A DNA stretch of 64,000 bases from Larkinella sp049445795 (GCF_049445795.1 NZ_JBMSDT010000018.1:1-64000), one strand, 5' to 3'. Counted from the stretch's first letter, positions 52,780 to 61,195 are shown. The notes: a model not told the origin generated them from the sequence alone. A program made the numbers and translations.

Positions 52780-55700
52780 TTACTTCTTTAAACTCGCCAG
52801 AAATTCGACCACATCCCGAATCTCGCGTTTCGACAGAATCGTCCCCATCGGCGGCATGCTCGATGGCAGGTTTTCGCGCTTGTCGATGCGAGCGACCGGC
52901 ACTTTCAACGGTTCGGCTTCGGTGGTTTTCAGCACGAGTTCGTGCTGGGTTTCTTCGGCCAGGATGCCCGTGACGGTTTGTCCGTCTTTCAGCGTCAGCG
53001 AAACCATGCCAAAACCGGGGGCCAGCCGGGCGCTCGGTTCGATCAGGGCCTGGAGCAGTTGTTCGCGGGTCAGCACGCTGCCGATGCCGTTCAGCGACGG
53101 CCCAACCGCCCCGCCCTGGCCACCGATGGCGTGGCAACGAACGCACTGCGCCGTGGAGTTGGTATTGAAAATTCGGCGACCGGCCATCGCATTCCCGCCA
53201 AACAGGGCATCCTGAAACTCGGCCAGCGTGTTGCCGGTTCCTTTCAACGGAGCCATCTTCGCCAGAAGCGTTGCGGATTTCGACGCTTCCACGGCTTCGC
53301 CCAGTTCCAGCGCCAGGCTCGGCGGGAGTTGTTTAGCCGCCATCCGGTCGATCAGTCCGGCCAGAATCGGCTCAGTTTTTGTCACCGGCATACCGCCCAA
53401 TACGCGCAGCAGTTGCTGCTGCTCCCGAACACTTCCTTTCTCAAAGATGGGTTTCGACACCTCCGCCAACGCGTCGGCTGACAAATTGAGTCCGCTCACC
53501 AGCCCGAGGGCCGTGGTCCTGACATCCGCGTCCGCGTCGTTCATGCCCTTCTTGATCACCGATTCCATGTCGCGGTAATTCAGTTGCTGCAAGGCCGTCA
53601 GCATAGCCGACCGCACCTCCGCCGACGAACTTTCCGCCATGATTTTGGCCAGGCTACCTGCCTGCTCCGACAACCCCAGGTTGCTCATCATCTGGGCCGT
53701 CGCTACCAGTACCGCCGGGTCCGAATCCTGCAAAAAAGCGTCGATCTGCGGTTGTACCTTGGCTTTCACCACGGCCGGGTTGCGTTCCACAACGCCCCGG
53801 TACCGTCCATCGACCCGGTCGAGAACCGACGGGTTGGCCCAGGTAGCCAAGGTGGCCAGCGCTTCGGCCCGCAGTTCCTTCGTAACGTCTTTTCGTTTGG
53901 CAAACGCCAGCAGCATGTTTAGTTGCTCATCACCGCCGACGCGCAGGCAGGCGTTGATGGCCCGGCGCAGCAGCGGTTCCGATGTAAACCGGGTGTCGTT
54001 CAGCGCAGCCGCCAGCGCAGGCAATGCCGCTTCGATGGACAGGTCGTCGTTGATGGCACGGGCGGCTTCCGTCGCGATGTATTCGTCCTGATCTTTCAGA
54101 AACAGGGCCACCTTCTCGTTGCTCAACCGGCGCAGCACCAAAACCGCAGCCAGCCGGAGTGATTTGTTCGGGTTGTTGGCCAGGGCCACGATCGGCTCCA
54201 CTTGTCCAATGCGCGACAGGGCCAGCACGGCCGCGTGGCGCAGGTACACATCTTCGTCGTTGTTGGCTTTGATCAGATTCAGCAGCGGCTCGACGGCGGG
54301 CTGGTATTTGATGCGGCCCAGCGCCTGAGCACTGAAAAACCGGACGCGCGGGTTCTGGCTCGTCAGCAACGGCACCAGAGCCGGACCGGCTTCGGGCGTG
54401 GCGGCATCGCCGAAGACTTTGGCGGTTTGGGCCACAATTTCAAGATCGGCGTCTTTGAGCAGGGGCAGCAGTGCAGCCGCCTGCGACTTGTCCTGACGGA
54501 GCAGTTGGCCCATCCCCCAAATACCGTGAATACGAGCCAGTTGGTTGCCGGTTTGGGCGATGGCTTTTTGCAGGAACGGCGCTCCTTTAGCCCCCCGGTT
54601 GACGAGTTCAAACTGGGCTTTCTGCCGAATCCGCATGTCGGGGTTCGACAGCAGCGAGAAGAGCATGTCTTCGGTTTGCGTGCCGTAATCCAGCGTCATC
54701 AGCCGCTTCGTCTCGGCGCGCAGGGCTTTCAGGTCGTTTTTGTCGTCGGTCACGTCCAGTTTCCAGACCCGGCCGTAGTTTTTGGTGTCCCAGCCGTTGA
54801 TCCAGTCGGCGATGTACAGCGCGCCGTCGGGACCAAACCGGATGCCGGTGGGCAAAATGCCATTCAGAATGTTTTGCTCCCCATCGAGCACAAACGACGC
54901 GCCTTTGGGCTTCAGACCGAAGGACCAGATGGGCGAACGGGCCGGGTTTCCGACGAATTCAACCAGAAAGAACTTGTTTTTCCAGGCTGAACCCAGGGCC
55001 GTGCCGGGGTTGTACACCATGCCGGTCGGACCGTTGTGGAAGTTCTGAATCGGCGGAATGATGTAAGCTGCCTGACCGTCCCAGCGGGGTTTGTACAGTT
55101 TTTCGTCCATCCAGACCTTGTAGCTGTTGTTCTTCGGATCGGTGTACTTCCCATATTGCCAGTTGGAGCGCCAGCCCGCGTCGGAGCCTTCCACGATGTG
55201 GACCAGCCGCTCGCTTTCACCGGGGTGGTCGCCGTCGTTGTCCGAACTGATCAGGTTGCCGTATTCGTCGAACACAAACTCGTGGGTGTTGCGCAAACCG
55301 CCCGCAAAGACTTCAAAATCAGAGCCGTCCGGGTTCGAGCGGGCAATGATTCCTTCGTTGGAACGGTTGTGGTTGACGCCCTCTTTGGTGGTGATGTTGG
55401 CTCCAATGTCGCCGATGTTCCAGTAAATTTTGCCATCCGGCCCTTCGATGGGGTTCGACATGCCGTGACCGCCAAAACCGATGTGAACCGCGTATCCGTG
55501 GCTGATGGACGTTTTCTGGTCCAGTATGCCGTCGCCGTTGGAGTCTTTGAGCCGCCACAGATCGGGGGCGATGGCGACAAAAGCGTCCTGCGCCCGAATC
55601 AGCAACCCGCCCGCTACGTCGGAGACTTCCTCAAAAAAGTCGTTGAGAATTCGGGTGGCTTTGTCGGCGACGCCGTCGCCACTGGTGTCTTCGAGCCGCC

Positions 55701-56202
55701 AGACCTCATCTTTTTCGACGGCGAGATCCTTCCAGTCGTGGCTACCGTCTTCGTTGAGGTCTTTCAGCCACTCGTTTTCCTTGCTTTTCTCGGGCGCGAA
55801 GGTTTTCCGCAGAAAGGCCCGCCGGTCTTCCACGGTTTTCAGCGCGATGGAGGGCGTCATCCAGTCGCGGTGGCCGCGAATGTCAAATTCGGAGTTTTTC
55901 TGGCGGTTGGTCCGCGTGAGGTACACCCGGCCCTGGTCGTCGATGGACATGGCAACGGGGTCGGGAGCCAGCGAGTCGGACGCCCAGAGGTCCAGTTTCA
56001 GGCCGTCGGCCAGTTTGACGACGGTGTTGTCCCGAATTTCCTTCGCGCGGGCTTTGGCCTGGGCGGGGTCTTCCTGAACCACCAGCGGAGCGCTGTCGGT
56101 TTTGGACGAACGGGACGGATTCATTTTCATGCAGGACACCACCGCAACGGCGAAGACGCCGGATAGGAGCAGAGGTGTTCGAACGCGTGTATGCAGAGGC
56201 AT
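52780..56202 (-). CDS. PVC-type heme-binding lipoprotein with beta-propeller and HEAT repeats
   Basis: The 1140-residue protein has a lipoprotein signal (VAVVSC, Cys24). An N-terminal dehydrogenase-like beta-propeller (about 50-480; PDGKIYWNIGDIGANIT, RFGPDGALYIADWINGWD) precedes a long HEAT-repeat region (about 500-950; repeated helices such as RFFSAQALGRIKYQPAVEPL). A C-terminal cytochrome c domain has CVRCH near residue 1020. The architecture is known from Planctomycetes/Verrucomicrobia and Bacteroidota. It probably oxidises an unknown sugar-like substrate on the outer membrane. No partner gene is adjacent. Confidence 0.88.
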   Translation of the reverse strand: MPLHTRVRTPLLLSGVFAVAVVSCMKMNPSRSSKTDSAPLVVQEDPAQAKARAKEIRDNTVVKLADGLKLDLWASDSLAPDPVAMSIDDQGRVYLTRTNRQKNSEFDIRGHRDWMTPSIALKTVEDRRAFLRKTFAPEKSKENEWLKDLNEDGSHDWKDLAVEKDEVWRLEDTSGDGVADKATRILNDFFEEVSDVAGGLLIRAQDAFVAIAPDLWRLKDSNGDGILDQKTSISHGYAVHIGFGGHGMSNPIEGPDGKIYWNIGDIGANITTKEGVNHNRSNEGIIARSNPDGSDFEVFAGGLRNTHEFVFDEYGNLISSDNDGDHPGESERLVHIVEGSDAGWRSNWQYGKYTDPKNNSYKVWMDEKLYKPRWDGQAAYIIPPIQNFHNGPTGMVYNPGTALGSAWKNKFFLVEFVGNPARSPIWSFGLKPKGASFVLDGEQNILNGILPTGIRFGPDGALYIADWINGWDTKNYGRVWKLDVTDDKNDLKALRAETKRLMTLDYGTQTEDMLFSLLSNPDMRIRQKAQFELVNRGAKGAPFLQKAIAQTGNQLARIHGIWGMGQLLRQDKSQAAALLPLLKDADLEIVAQTAKVFGDAATPEAGPALVPLLTSQNPRVRFFSAQALGRIKYQPAVEPLLNLIKANNDEDVYLRHAAVLALSRIGQVEPIVALANNPNKSLRLAAVLVLRRLSNEKVALFLKDQDEYIATEAARAINDDLSIEAALPALAAALNDTRFTSEPLLRRAINACLRVGGDEQLNMLLAFAKRKDVTKELRAEALATLATWANPSVLDRVDGRYRGVVERNPAVVKAKVQPQIDAFLQDSDPAVLVATAQMMSNLGLSEQAGSLAKIMAESSSAEVRSAMLTALQQLNYRDMESVIKKGMNDADADVRTTALGLVSGLNLSADALAEVSKPIFEKGSVREQQQLLRVLGGMPVTKTEPILAGLIDRMAAKQLPPSLALELGEAVEASKSATLLAKMAPLKGTGNTLAEFQDALFGGNAMAGRRIFNTNSTAQCVRCHAIGGQGGAVGPSLNGIGSVLTREQLLQALIEPSARLAPGFGMVSLTLKDGQTVTGILAEETQHELVLKTTEAEPLKVPVARIDKRENLPSSMPPMGTILSKREIRDVVEFLASLKK

Positions 56203-56376
56203 GGGTAAAGGTTAGTTGACGTAGTAAAAAGCGATTTGGAAAGAACCAGGTATGCCATTTCCAAAACCACTAAGATAAAGGATCTCAACGACGAACTATA
56301 CCCGTCTGCGCACATTTTTCGGGGGAGGGAATTTGGGGATTGGATCACGCATCGAACGGATGGTATCCCATAAAAA

Positions 56377-56402
56377 AACGAAGGAGCAAACGCCCCTTCG
56401 TT
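56377..56402 (-). terminator. Terminator after lanthipeptide precursor 2
   Basis: On the minus strand AACGAAGG pairs with CCTTCGTT around a 10-base loop and is followed by a run of T, 33 bases after the precursor stop. Confidence 0.75.
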
Positions 56403-56434
56403 TCGACCCTAATCAACAGGTGTGCAAACTGGGA

Positions 56435-56572
56435 TTACGGTTCACAAATTTTGCTGGTACAAGCGGTAGCTGTTTTGTGCGGACGGCCACCCAGTACATT
56501 CAGGGCCTGGCTTTTTGACAGCGCAATGATTTTGTCGGTTTTCAACGTGATTTTTGACACTTGCTTTTTCAT
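56435..56572 (-). CDS. Class I lanthipeptide precursor 2
   Basis: This 45-residue peptide is too short for usual gene callers. Its leader begins MKKQVSKITLKTDKIIALSK and ends in the double-glycine site VLGG (residues 26-29). The core is RPHKTATACTSKICEP, with three Thr, one Ser and two Cys, enough for two (methyl)lanthionine rings. The leader matches the Bacteroidota class I lanthipeptide pattern and is nearly identical to precursor 1 (59013-59165). It lies about 190 bases after lanC, has its own -7 box, conserved 5' leader and terminator, so it is a separate transcription unit. Confidence 0.88.
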   Translation of the reverse strand: MKKQVSKITLKTDKIIALSKSQALNVLGGRPHKTATACTSKICEP

Positions 56573-56586
56573 GAGCATTTGATGTT

Positions 56587-56668
56587 AAATGGTGTGAATA
56601 TGGGCCTACTCTGAACAGGTTTTCGGCGTCCCCTTGCGGCCTTTTCTGCGTTGGCTGTCACAAAAGTG
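56587..56668 (-). promoter_or_regulatory. Conserved 5' leader and promoter of precursor 2
   Basis: On the minus strand a -7 box CACTTTTG (56668-56661) is followed after 20 bases by GCCGCAAGGGGACGCCGAAA and ACCTG, then CAGAGTAGGC and CACACCATTT, up to the ATG. Nearly the same blocks in the same order lie upstream of precursor 1. CCT of ACCTG can pair with AGG upstream to form a small hairpin. See the finding on duplicated leaders. Confidence 0.65.
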
Positions 56669-56762
56669 GTTGGTTAGAGTGGAGTTTGGAAGCTGGAACC
56701 AATAACAGGTAAACATAGGTTAATAACTAGCGAAAAATCGTAACAAATCGGACAAACGCCCC

Positions 56763-57968
56763 TCAAGCAAGCAGCAGGAAGCGTTCCCAGGACGGTGGTC
56801 CGCCCAATTCAGCCAGGAGCACTAGCCCCACACTGCTCTCACCGTCGAGCAAGCCCAGATTGGGAAAGTGGTTGCCTGAGTCGTACGCCAACAAGACGTT
56901 TTCGTCTGTATCCGGTAGGGCAAATGCCAGTGTCTGCTGCATCCAGTAATCGGCGGCCTCGGCCAAAACCGGGTTCGCCATCGGTCGTGCGAGCCGCCGG
57001 AACAGGTACGCCAGCCCCGCCGATCCATGACAAAATCCCGCATCGTAGACATTTGTATCAGCCGGTTCCCGCCGTTGAGCCGCTTTTCGCATCGTTTCGT
57101 ACGCAATGGATTGCCAGGGCTGATGACCGAATTTCAGGCCGCACAACGCGAACGCGCTGGCAATGCCCATGTCGCCGTAACACCAGCTCAAGCGGCTGTC
57201 CTGGTCGGTGCGTGGGTCGGAGACGAGCGTCGGAAAAACGCTCAGGCCCGACCGGTTGCGGGTGTTCCAGATCCATTGCAGCGTTCCCCGAATCAGTTCG
57301 GCGCAACGCGCCCGGGCGTAGCCGCGCTCATAAAACAGGCTCAGCAGCGACGCAATGCTGGCCGTACCGTGCGACAGACCAGGGTTGTACCGGATGGGAT
57401 CACCCGGTTTTCGACGGCCAAAATCCGTGAATGGCCAGGTGATGTCGCCGTTGGGAAACCGGAGGGCGGTTTTGTTCAGGGTTTCGACGAGGTGTTCGAC
57501 GTAGCGGGCGATGGCTGGATTCGGCTGGCGTTCCAGGAAATACAAACCGGCGCTTAGTCCGCCGTGCAGGTAATCATAATCCCCGTTTTGAAGCGGTTCC
57601 AGCGATAATTCAAAAAGCGCTTCGTCGAGGTCGGCGACCACATCCTGGGCGTCGAGGTCATCGGTTTGTACCAGTCCGTGGTTACAAAGGTGCAAAAACC
57701 CCCAGGCCACGCCCGCCATGCCGTCGGCGAAGGAATGACTCAGCCCGCCCTGCTGAACGGCCTCCAGACTGGCGGAAAGGCGCTCCCAGATGCGGCTGTC
57801 GTCGGTTTGTCCGAAAAACCGGTTGGCGTAAGCTTCCAGCAGGGCGTACCCCATTTGCCCACTCAATAACCCGACCTCGCCATCAACCGGCTGGCGATGA
57901 ATGTGCTGATAGATGCGGTCGAGCAACTGAATCGTGGGCGAAGTCGAAACCGGCGGTGGAGCGTTCAT
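56763..57968 (-). CDS. lanC: Lanthionine synthetase C-like cyclase
   Basis: The 401-residue protein has the LanC toroid layout of repeated GxxG/HG helices (SFADGMAGVAWGFLHL, YDYLHGGLSAGLYFL, GLSHGTASIASLLSLF). The zinc ligands are Cys263 in SWCYGDMG and Cys313-His314 in GFCHGSAGLAYLF. LanC enzymes add cysteine thiols to dehydrated Ser/Thr to form lanthionine rings. Length is normal. Its ATG overlaps the monooxygenase stop by 4 bases. The two precursors flank this gene pair. No LanB dehydratase gene lies anywhere in the window. Confidence 0.92.
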   Translation of the reverse strand: MNAPPPVSTSPTIQLLDRIYQHIHRQPVDGEVGLLSGQMGYALLEAYANRFFGQTDDSRIWERLSASLEAVQQGGLSHSFADGMAGVAWGFLHLCNHGLVQTDDLDAQDVVADLDEALFELSLEPLQNGDYDYLHGGLSAGLYFLERQPNPAIARYVEHLVETLNKTALRFPNGDITWPFTDFGRRKPGDPIRYNPGLSHGTASIASLLSLFYERGYARARCAELIRGTLQWIWNTRNRSGLSVFPTLVSDPRTDQDSRLSWCYGDMGIASAFALCGLKFGHQPWQSIAYETMRKAAQRREPADTNVYDAGFCHGSAGLAYLFRRLARPMANPVLAEAADYWMQQTLAFALPDTDENVLLAYDSGNHFPNLGLLDGESSVGLVLLAELGGPPSWERFLLLA

Positions 57969-58903
57969 AGCGTCTGGACGAAGGCTTCTGGTTGGGAAGC
58001 CGAACCGGCGTATTGGGGCAGCGTATCGGCCAGCAGTTCAAGGCTTTTCAGTTTGTGGCTGGTTTTTTCGGCCATGTTCAGGAATATAAACTCTTCCACT
58101 TCATAGATTTCTTCCAGGAGGGCTACTTGATCCAGCAGGTACGTCGGGGAGCCGATCAGTTCCTGGTAGACGCCAACGGGTTGCTCCAATTCGCGCCGGA
58201 TTCGGCGGGCTTGCCGGGTCGTTTCGGCGCAAACCCCCGCAATGGCCAAATTGATCTCCGGCCGTTTTCCGTGCTTTTCGTAAAAAACCGTCCGGTATTC
58301 GTGCAGCTTTTCGGCTTCTCGCCGGTGATCGGTGATTTCGGTGTGAAAGCACGATTTGCACAGGGAACCTGGTTGGTCGACCAAAGCGGAAATGTTTTTC
58401 AGCCCCGCGCTCAGTGACCAGTACGTCGGCACAAAACCGCCAAAGGGCACAATCTGATGCGCGTTTTCCGGCGCGTGTAAATACTGATAGAGGGCTGCGC
58501 AATTCCGGGTAAACAAATTTACCTTCACCGAAGAATCTGAAAAATCAAGATCGGGGACGAGGTGCGGTTTAATGTCCGGCGGAACACTCCCACCGGCCAC
58601 GCCCAGGTCGATCCGGTTGGGAAACAGGTTGTTCAGTACTTTGAACGCCGACGCGACGCGGTACGGGTTATGAAACGCCATGAGCAAACCGGCTACGCCG
58701 ACCCGGATGTGGCTGGTCAGACCGGCAATGATGGGCAGCAGCATCTCCGGATTGCTGTAGGCCGACGAAGCGCCGTAATGTTCGCCCAGCCAAAACCGGG
58801 TGTAGCCCAGTTCGTCGGCGCGCTGGGCGTAATCCAGCACATTTTCGACAATATCCATCGGACTTACGCATCCGGTTCCAAATTCCAGAAGGCCTATTTT
58901 CAT
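57965..58903 (-). CDS. Luciferase-like flavin-dependent monooxygenase
   Basis: The 312-residue protein is a TIM-barrel LLM enzyme: MKIGLLEFG, ADELGYTRFWLGEHYGA, VGVAGLLMAFHNPYRVAS, FPNRIDLGVAGGS. It uses reduced flavin and O2. It lacks the second luciferase subunit and stands between a lanthipeptide precursor and lanC, translationally coupled to lanC. It probably oxidises the peptide or a side-chain, as LLM enzymes do in several RiPP pathways. A CKSCFHTE motif near residue 185 is unusual and could bind metal. Start MKIGLLEFG at 58903 is the family start. Confidence 0.85.
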   Translation of the reverse strand: MKIGLLEFGTGCVSPMDIVENVLDYAQRADELGYTRFWLGEHYGASSAYSNPEMLLPIIAGLTSHIRVGVAGLLMAFHNPYRVASAFKVLNNLFPNRIDLGVAGGSVPPDIKPHLVPDLDFSDSSVKVNLFTRNCAALYQYLHAPENAHQIVPFGGFVPTYWSLSAGLKNISALVDQPGSLCKSCFHTEITDHRREAEKLHEYRTVFYEKHGKRPEINLAIAGVCAETTRQARRIRRELEQPVGVYQELIGSPTYLLDQVALLEEIYEVEEFIFLNMAEKTSHKLKSLELLADTLPQYAGSASQPEAFVQTL

Positions 58904-58953
58904 GGGGTATAGCGTTACGTGGCTGACTTTTCGCCGAAGGAATGGAAATAAAG

Positions 58954-58982
58954 GAAGCAGCATTTTGACTAAATGCTGCTTC
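58954..58982 (-). terminator. Hairpin between precursor 1 and the monooxygenase gene
   Basis: GAAGCAGCATTT and AAATGCTGCTTC form a perfect 12-bp stem with a 5-base loop, followed on the minus strand by CTTTATTTCC. It probably acts as a partial terminator or 3' stabiliser, giving more precursor than enzyme message. Confidence 0.7.
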
Positions 58983-59012
58983 GAACCTACTGATTACGAG
59001 ATGTGTACGAAA

Positions 59013-59165
59013 TTATAATTCGGTGGGGCAATAGCCTTTCGTCGTACAGCCGGTGTAAACGGTTTTTTGGGGAGGACGGCCACCCAGGACGTTCGACGCC
59101 TGCGCTTTAGACAACGAAATGATTTGGTCGGTTTTCAGTGACAGTTTGGCAATTTGCTTTTTCAT
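59013..59165 (-). CDS. Class I lanthipeptide precursor 1
   Basis: The 50-residue peptide has leader MKKQIAKLSLKTDQIISLSK followed by AQASNVLGG, ending at Gly29. The core is RPPQKTVYTGCTTKGYCPTEL without its last residue count in doubt: five Thr and two Cys. Thr can be dehydrated and joined to the two Cys. The leader matches the Bacteroidota class I lanthipeptide consensus. Start ATG at 59165 is chosen by comparison with precursor 2; the longer in-frame ORF runs into the conserved 5' leader. It lies 49 codon-free bases plus a short leader from the monooxygenase gene, with a hairpin between. Confidence 0.9.
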   Translation of the reverse strand: MKKQIAKLSLKTDQIISLSKAQASNVLGGRPPQKTVYTGCTTKGYCPTEL

Positions 59166-59171
59166 GGTAGT

Positions 59172-59273
59172 AAATGGTGTGTTTTGATGCCTACTCTGGA
59201 TCAGGTTTTCGGCGTCCCCTGCGGCTTTTTTGCTTGGCCGATACAAACATGGCCGCTTGCGGATGATTTCAAA
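59172..59273 (-). promoter_or_regulatory. Promoter and conserved 5' leader of precursor 1
   Basis: On the minus strand TTTG (59273-59270) and CATGTTTG (59251-59244, one mismatch to TAnnTTTG) are 18 bases apart. The conserved block GCCGCAGGGGACGCCGAAA, ACCTG, CAGAGTAGGC and CACACCATTT follows. CAGG and CCTG can pair around a 12-base loop. The transcript should start near 59237, making the block a 70-base untranslated leader. Confidence 0.65.
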
Positions 59274-59354
59274 AACCGGAATTTGTAACCAGCGAAAGTT
59301 GGTTGGTAACTGGCGGAAAATGCGGATTCTTTCCCAGAGCGTTCTGATCGGGTT

Positions 59355-59969
59355 TCACACCGGCGTGGCCGCAACCGGCGAGGTCGTGGTCGAGAGCCAG
59401 CTCCAGGTTAGGGAGCCGTTGCCCGACATCATGGTTTGCTGACAGGTCAGCGTTGGGGGTGTCGAGTCGGTGAAATGCTGGTCCATCGACACGAAGCCCA
59501 ATTGCCGGTCGCCGAGTTTCGACAGGGCTGTTCCGATCTGCCCCAGGCCATTGCTGACGGTTTGAACGCCCGACAAAACGACCGGATTCAGTCCACCGAT
59601 GGTTTGGAAGAGCTTGCTGCCGGTCACCTGGTTCTGGACAAAACCGGTGATTCCCGACAGAATCTGGCCGATCTCCTTGACGGCCGCCATCGACTCCATC
59701 ACCCACAGCCGGGCCAGCACGGTGTTGCTGGCGGGCAGGGCCGTCGAGAGCAGAAACAGGCCCCCGTCTTCATCCCCGGCCGGGGCAAAGTGGTAGCTGG
59801 ATTGGTGTTTGCCCAGTTTCAGAAAACCGCTGTCGGGCAAAACCGTCACCATCAGGTGATCGGGGTTGTCGGGCGTGGTGGCCGAGAGGATGAAGTACAG
59901 GCTGCGTTCGCGGTTGGGCAGCGTCAGGTCGATGGAGTCGAGTTTCAGTTCAAGCGTAGAAGAACCCAT
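59355..59969 (-). CDS. Unknown protein D of the four-gene cassette
   Basis: The 204-residue protein has no signal peptide. Its first half (about 1-95) alternates short beta strands (LELKLDSIDLTLPNRERSLY, FLKLGKHQSSYHFAP, VLARLWVMES), like a C2- or jelly-roll-type sandwich. A glycine-rich helical stretch (about 95-155; IGQILSGITGFVQNQ, LSGVQTVSNGLGQIG) follows and a Ser/Thr-rich beta tail closes the chain. The glycine-rich helix could insert in membranes. I do not recognise a family. It is last in the cassette, 189 bases before precursor 1. Confidence 0.6.
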   Translation of the reverse strand: MGSSTLELKLDSIDLTLPNRERSLYFILSATTPDNPDHLMVTVLPDSGFLKLGKHQSSYHFAPAGDEDGGLFLLSTALPASNTVLARLWVMESMAAVKEIGQILSGITGFVQNQVTGSKLFQTIGGLNPVVLSGVQTVSNGLGQIGTALSKLGDRQLGFVSMDQHFTDSTPPTLTCQQTMMSGNGSLTWSWLSTTTSPVAATPV

Positions 59970-60008
59970 GGCGGTTGGGGTTTGGGAGTGGAAAAGGAGT
60001 TAAGGGCT

Positions 60009-60524
60009 TCAATTGTGATACAGCGGCATTTTTTTCAGCGCGCTCATAATGGTCGGTTTGGTGCTCAGCCAGTAGGCCATCGGCGTCTGGTTGGTGATGG
60101 CCGAAATCTGGTTCTGAATGTCCGTCGGCAGCGTATTGAACTGGGGCGACGTCCTTTCTTTCTGCGCCAGGGACACGAGCTTTTCGAAGTTTTTCTTGAG
60201 GGTTCCTTCGATGTCCTGGAGGGCGGTTTCGACGGAAATGCACCGGCTGCTGGCTTCAACGGACTGGTAGTGCGTGTAAACCATGTTGTACATCAATTGC
60301 AGACCGAGCATGGCGTTTACAACCTCTTTGGTCAGTTCAAACGTCTTCATCATCCAGCTTTTGAACACATCGAGCGATTCGACAATTTCGGCGTACACAT
60401 CTTCGAGCATGCTCATGTCGAACGCCATTTCGGACAGGATGTCGGCGGAGATGATCAGTTCGCTGCCGGCAATCAGGTCAGCGTCTTCGATCACCTCAAG
60501 TACAATAAAAAAGACTTCTTCCAT
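60009..60524 (-). CDS. Unknown helical protein C of the four-gene cassette, paralogue of B
   Basis: The 171-residue, acidic, all-helical protein has a hydrophobic helix near residues 68-82 (VVNAMLGLQLMYNMVYTH). Its C-terminal half aligns with protein B: LPTDIQNQISAITNQ...AYWLS and LKKMPLY against LSPDIQKTIEAEIAM...IYWLT and LAEMPIY. There is no signal peptide. It was probably formed by duplication of B and has diverged strongly. Function unknown. Confidence 0.65.
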   Translation of the reverse strand: MEEVFFIVLEVIEDADLIAGSELIISADILSEMAFDMSMLEDVYAEIVESLDVFKSWMMKTFELTKEVVNAMLGLQLMYNMVYTHYQSVEASSRCISVETALQDIEGTLKKNFEKLVSLAQKERTSPQFNTLPTDIQNQISAITNQTPMAYWLSTKPTIMSALKKMPLYHN

Positions 60525-60586
60525 TGGAGTAAAAGGTAAGGGTGAGGGGTGGGGCAGAGCGGATTGCTCCGCCCCGGCAAGGAAAC

Positions 60587-61117
60587 TCAGGAATTGGTCG
60601 GGTCGTAGATGGGCATTTCGGCCAGTTGTTCCATGATATCCTGAGCGATGGTCAGCCAGTAAATGTCGCCGGTCATGGCAATTTCGGCTTCAATCGTTTT
60701 CTGAATATCCGGGCTGAGCGAATTCCACAAATCCGTGTTGTTTTTGGTCTGAATCGCCACGGAACGCACCGTGTCTTCGTATTTATCGACCAAAACCGAC
60801 CGTGTGCCGTCGATGGCTGCGCTCAGCTTCACTTTCTTGCCGCCTTTGTCCGCTACTTCCGCGTGTTTTTCGATCAGTTGGTACACCAGCAGAATACCGG
60901 TTCCGAGCATCACTACTTTCTCAATGGTCAGCGATTTGACCTTATCGAGTACGTAGTCTTTAAATTTCGAAGCGGTTTGCAGCGCTTTTTCTTTAAACGA
61001 AGCTACTTCTTCCTGATCCACTTCTTCTTCGGACAAGGTGCTTTCGCTTTCAACATCCGAGGCCACGCTCATTGCATCCTCGTCGGTCAGTACGTCTTCC
61101 AATACTTCTTCTTCCAT
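60587..61117 (-). CDS. Unknown helical protein B of the four-gene cassette, paralogue of C
   Basis: The 176-residue protein has an extremely acidic N-terminus (MEEEVLEDVLTDEDAMSVAS and onward to about 40), a helical region and a hydrophobic helix (VVMLGTGILLVYQLIEKH, near 85). Its C-terminal half ends DIYWLTIAQDIMEQLAEMP, matching protein C. There is no signal peptide. The central helix with acidic flank could suit a regulated membrane-inserting protein. That is speculation. Confidence 0.65.
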   Translation of the reverse strand: MEEEVLEDVLTDEDAMSVASDVESESTLSEEEVDQEEVASFKEKALQTASKFKDYVLDKVKSLTIEKVVMLGTGILLVYQLIEKHAEVADKGGKKVKLSAAIDGTRSVLVDKYEDTVRSVAIQTKNNTDLWNSLSPDIQKTIEAEIAMTGDIYWLTIAQDIMEQLAEMPIYDPTNS

Positions 61118-61195
61118 GATTGTAACTTGATTAAGAGTGAATTGATAAATTAATTGAACAGTAAAAACACGTTTCCGGCCGGGTGTCGGGCGGAG

